Source of the DNA: Lachnospiraceae bacterium UBA4380
GTDB taxonomy: Bacteria; Bacillota; Clostridia; Lachnospirales; Lachnospiraceae
Assembly: GCA_002390025.1 (NCBI GenBank)
Contig: DGRU01000145.1
Location: forward strand, 24,357-37,391
Direction: 5' to 3'
Length of the DNA: 13,035 nt
This document shows positions 10,743-13,035 of this stretch, piece by piece (the stretch's first letter is position 1; each line of letters opens with the position of its first letter). The notes under the pieces were generated by a model. It searched no databases, was not told the DNA's origin, and saw nothing but the letters and a program-made list of their open reading frames with translations. The translations under genes were made by a program, and so were the position numbers.

Positions 10743-13035
10743 TCATCTGCGGAACAGTTCGCTCTCCAGATAGCTCCTGCGATAATATCCTGTCAGAAGA
10801 GAGAGAGCCTCGTCATATTCCCGGAGGGCAGCGGCCCGCGTCGTCTCGTTGATCAGGCCGAACCGGCCGGAACAGTTGTCCAGGATCCGGGCGTCCTGTC
10901 CGATGATCCCGCTCTGCACCACATGCCTGCCGGCGGCATCGTCTGTGATATAGTAATGCATCTGTTCCCCGAAAAAGAGCAGGAAGCCCGACACATAAAA
11001 GTCTCTGTACATCTCCTTCATGGGACGGGTGCGGTAACTTCCCGCTTCCCCTCTCCTTGAAGTCGTATAATGGAAAACAATATTGCGGCCGGAGCCGTCA
11101 TCCGGTTCCGACGGATGATACTGAACCAGCGTCTCTTCCGCATAGAGATCCAGCCGGTCATCATAACCGGGGAACTGTCTGTAGAAGGGGAAGATGATCC
11201 CTTTGGACAAAAGCACAGATAGGCTGGCTTTTGCAGCCGAGCGCTCACGCCCGGAAATCTCTCCCTGTCTCATGGACAATTCCTTCAGGCAGGCGATGCG
11301 GCAGATATCCGGGATTTCCTCCCGTTCAGCCTGCTTTCCCGCACCGGAGACATTCCTGTCCGAAGGGCCGGCGATCCCGGCAGCTGCTGCCCGGGCACCG
11401 CTCACCGCACCGGACATTGCCGCGGCTGCTCCGCCGTCGGCGATCAGGCCGGCGATCAGATCTGTCATACGGTTTCCCATTGATATTCCGTTTGAAAAAG
11501 CAAAATCAGCATACTGTGCAACAGAGGGCAGGAATGCGTCTTCCAGTTTTCTGCCCGCACTGACAATGATCTGCCCGTGCTCCGCTGCGACTGCCCCGCT
11601 GTAGAGGACCTGGCGGATGATCCGCCGGTCAAGCTCCGTGGTGGACAGGCCTGAATCCGCACACGCTTTCCTGAGCCGTAAAAGTTCCCCGGAAAGACCG
11701 CTGAAAGAAGCGGAGAGACGTTCCAGAAGGCCGGCGCTCTCGTTGCCGCGCAAAAAGGCCTCCCAGCCAAGGGGGACGAGCGCTGTCTGTGCGCCGCCTT
11801 CCCAGGCAGACCCGACACTGATACTACCCAGTAATTGTGCGCCGATTCCCTCTGTTCCGTATGTCATGAGCCAGCGCATGGCTTTTTCATATTCCCCCGC
11901 CGCAGCAAGGTAGCCCAGAAGACTGGCCCGCTCTTTGGTATCTCCCTGAGAAGGATCCGCCTTGGACAGATAAAAACGCAGGTAATCCTGTTTTCCGCTG
12001 CTGTCCGAAAGGCACATCAGCAGCAGCTTCGTTCGGGCTTCTCCGGTCAGAAGACCACTGTCCAGAAGACTTCCGACCGCTTTTGCAAACTGTTCCGAGA
12101 CCGGATCGTCCTCTCTGGGTTCGACCCTGAGGCTCAGGCCTGTACGGCTTCCGAATCCGATCCACTCCGCGAGGGCGTAGGGATTCTCCGGAGCATCGCC
12201 GTCCTGCTGCGCCGGCTTTTCATCCAGGGCGTAGGGAAGGCTCTTCGCGTAGCGGTTGCCCTCCTCATCCTCCAGAAAAATTGTATTGGCATCACCGTAG
12301 ACAGCCAGAAAAGCGACTCCATGACGGACCGGGAAGACCTCCTCACCTCGGAAACGGTCATAGACCACCACCGCGCGGACTGCCCGGGAGGCCGTCGTGC
12401 GCAGCACAGCATTGCGTCCCGCCGGAATGCGGTAATCGACATCTTCCACAGGCATGCTTCTGCGCCAGTTTTCCTCCAGATTGGTCAGCGGAATATCTGC
12501 CTCCACGGCGCGGGCGTACCACTTGTGAGCCTGCAGTGACAGATCCTGTCCGCGCACCAGAAGGATACAGGCAGCGCGCAGCATCTGTGTTTTCATCTGC
12601 GCGGCCTCTTCCGCCGCATCACCGTGATCCTGCATGTCTGTCATGAAAGACTCTGTCAGAGAAGTATCTGTCAGGGAAGAATCTGTCAGAGTAGAATCTG
12701 TCCGGGAAGGATCCGGTGTGCCCTCCTGGGCTCCGGCCGTCCTGCCAGAGTCCTCATGCGACAGGATCCTGCACTCCTCATCCCACATCTCATAGGCCGA
12801 ACACAGGGCACGGAAGAGAAGTTTTGAGAAAGTCTTCTTTTTTTCCGCAAGAACGATCATTACCTCCGCGGCCCTGGGTGTCAGGACCCTGTTGCGGGCG
12901 GCATACCAGAGAACATGAAGTCCGAAATCGTCCCGCGCCCATCTCTCCTGCACGCTGCTGCCGGGCAGAAGGATCCGGGGATCGGCCTTAACCATATCCC
13001 ATGCCTCGATCCAGATCACAGGGCTGTTGCAGCCG
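10743..13035 (-). CDS. Large DUF5717-like protein of unknown function, C-terminal part (runs off the right edge)
   Basis: 764 codons are visible, and the frame is open through base 13035, so the N-terminus lies outside; the GTG at 13019 is not a convincing start. No signal peptide or membrane helix is seen. The visible protein is largely helical and repeat-like (WIEAWDMVKADPRILLPG, LGYLAAAGEYEKAMRWLMT), then ends in a beta-rich domain (from about 11215: FPFYRQFPGYDDRLDLYAE, YVSGFLLFFGEQMHYYI). This matches my recollection of DUF5717 proteins, usually over 1,000 aa, encoded beside a DUF5716 gene. A low-complexity stretch of TDSSL-type 5-aa repeats (12637-12711) looks like an expandable linker. 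First visible gene of the three-gene cluster; TGA at 10743, then 220 bp to the next gene. Function unknown. Confidence 0.7.
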   Translation of the reverse strand, partial: GCNSPVIWIEAWDMVKADPRILLPGSSVQERWARDDFGLHVLWYAARNRVLTPRAAEVMIVLAEKKKTFSKLLFRALCSAYEMWDEECRILSHEDSGRTAGAQEGTPDPSRTDSTLTDSSLTDTSLTESFMTDMQDHGDAAEEAAQMKTQMLRAACILLVRGQDLSLQAHKWYARAVEADIPLTNLEENWRRSMPVEDVDYRIPAGRNAVLRTTASRAVRAVVVYDRFRGEEVFPVRHGVAFLAVYGDANTIFLEDEEGNRYAKSLPYALDEKPAQQDGDAPENPYALAEWIGFGSRTGLSLRVEPREDDPVSEQFAKAVGSLLDSGLLTGEARTKLLLMCLSDSSGKQDYLRFYLSKADPSQGDTKERASLLGYLAAAGEYEKAMRWLMTYGTEGIGAQLLGSISVGSAWEGGAQTALVPLGWEAFLRGNESAGLLERLSASFSGLSGELLRLRKACADSGLSTTELDRRIIRQVLYSGAVAAEHGQIIVSAGRKLEDAFLPSVAQYADFAFSNGISMGNRMTDLIAGLIADGGAAAAMSGAVSGARAAAAGIAGPSDRNVSGAGKQAEREEIPDICRIACLKELSMRQGEISGRERSAAKASLSVLLSKGIIFPFYRQFPGYDDRLDLYAEETLVQYHPSEPDDGSGRNIVFHYTTSRRGEAGSYRTRPMKEMYRDFYVSGFLLFFGEQMHYYITDDAAGRHVVQSGIIGQDARILDNCSGRFGLINETTRAAALREYDEALSLLTGYYRRSYLESELFRR
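12637..12711 (-). repeat. In-frame 15-bp repeat encoding (TDSSL)n in the DUF5717-like gene
   Basis: TCTGTC recurs at 12637, 12652, 12667, 12682 and 12697, exactly 15 bp apart, within longer similar units (such as GAAGTATCTGTCAGG and GAAGAATCTGTCAGA). The product reads TDSTL-TDSSL-TDTSL-TESFM. The exact period keeps the frame, so copy number can vary without breaking the gene. Confidence 0.85.

Overview
The window looks like chromosomal DNA from a moderately GC-rich Clostridia, most likely a Lachnospiraceae member. This rests on the infC-rpmI-rplT order with an attenuator-type leader, a Clostridia-type divergent PurA next to PurB, and a gene trio resembling the DUF5717/DUF5716 genes I recall from gut Lachnospiraceae. 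The taxonomic call is inference. Every credible gene is on the minus strand, so transcription runs from the right edge to the left. Long plus-strand ORFs are antisense shadows.

In transcription order, right to left: 13035-8175 holds a three-gene cluster of unknown function. It contains a large protein cut by the window edge (DUF5717-like), an Hsp70/actin-fold protein (DUF5716-like), and a small TPR protein with a basic coiled-coil tail. Each junction carries a short-period direct-repeat array: 14 bp at 10647-10702 and 25-27 bp at 9071-9188. The cluster ends in a strong REP-like hairpin that also looks like a terminator (8110-8161).

Then comes a good sigma-A-type promoter driving purB-purA (7983-5203), the two adenylosuccinate enzymes of AMP synthesis. 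A 124-bp palindromic element (5027-5150) separates purA from a small two-helix membrane protein (4915-4547).

The infC-rpmI-rplT operon (IF-3, L35, L20) follows. It has a near-consensus promoter and a leader of about 220 nt that ends in an intrinsic terminator just upstream of infC, the arrangement expected for L20-controlled attenuation. The infC-rpmI gap is unusually long (307 nt) and holds a hairpin and a 41-codon ORF with a good Shine-Dalgarno sequence. A terminator follows rplT.

A separately promoted ROK-family glucokinase (2326-1382) has its own strong terminator. The next intergenic region holds a degenerate 31-bp-period array and a promoter for an MMPL/RND-type exporter, which starts at a TTG codon and runs off the left edge.

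Most of the window is housekeeping. The parts most likely to be undescribed are the three-gene chaperone-like cluster with its junction repeats, and the intergenic RNA or repeat structures. No tRNA, rRNA, CRISPR array, integrase or transposase gene was seen.
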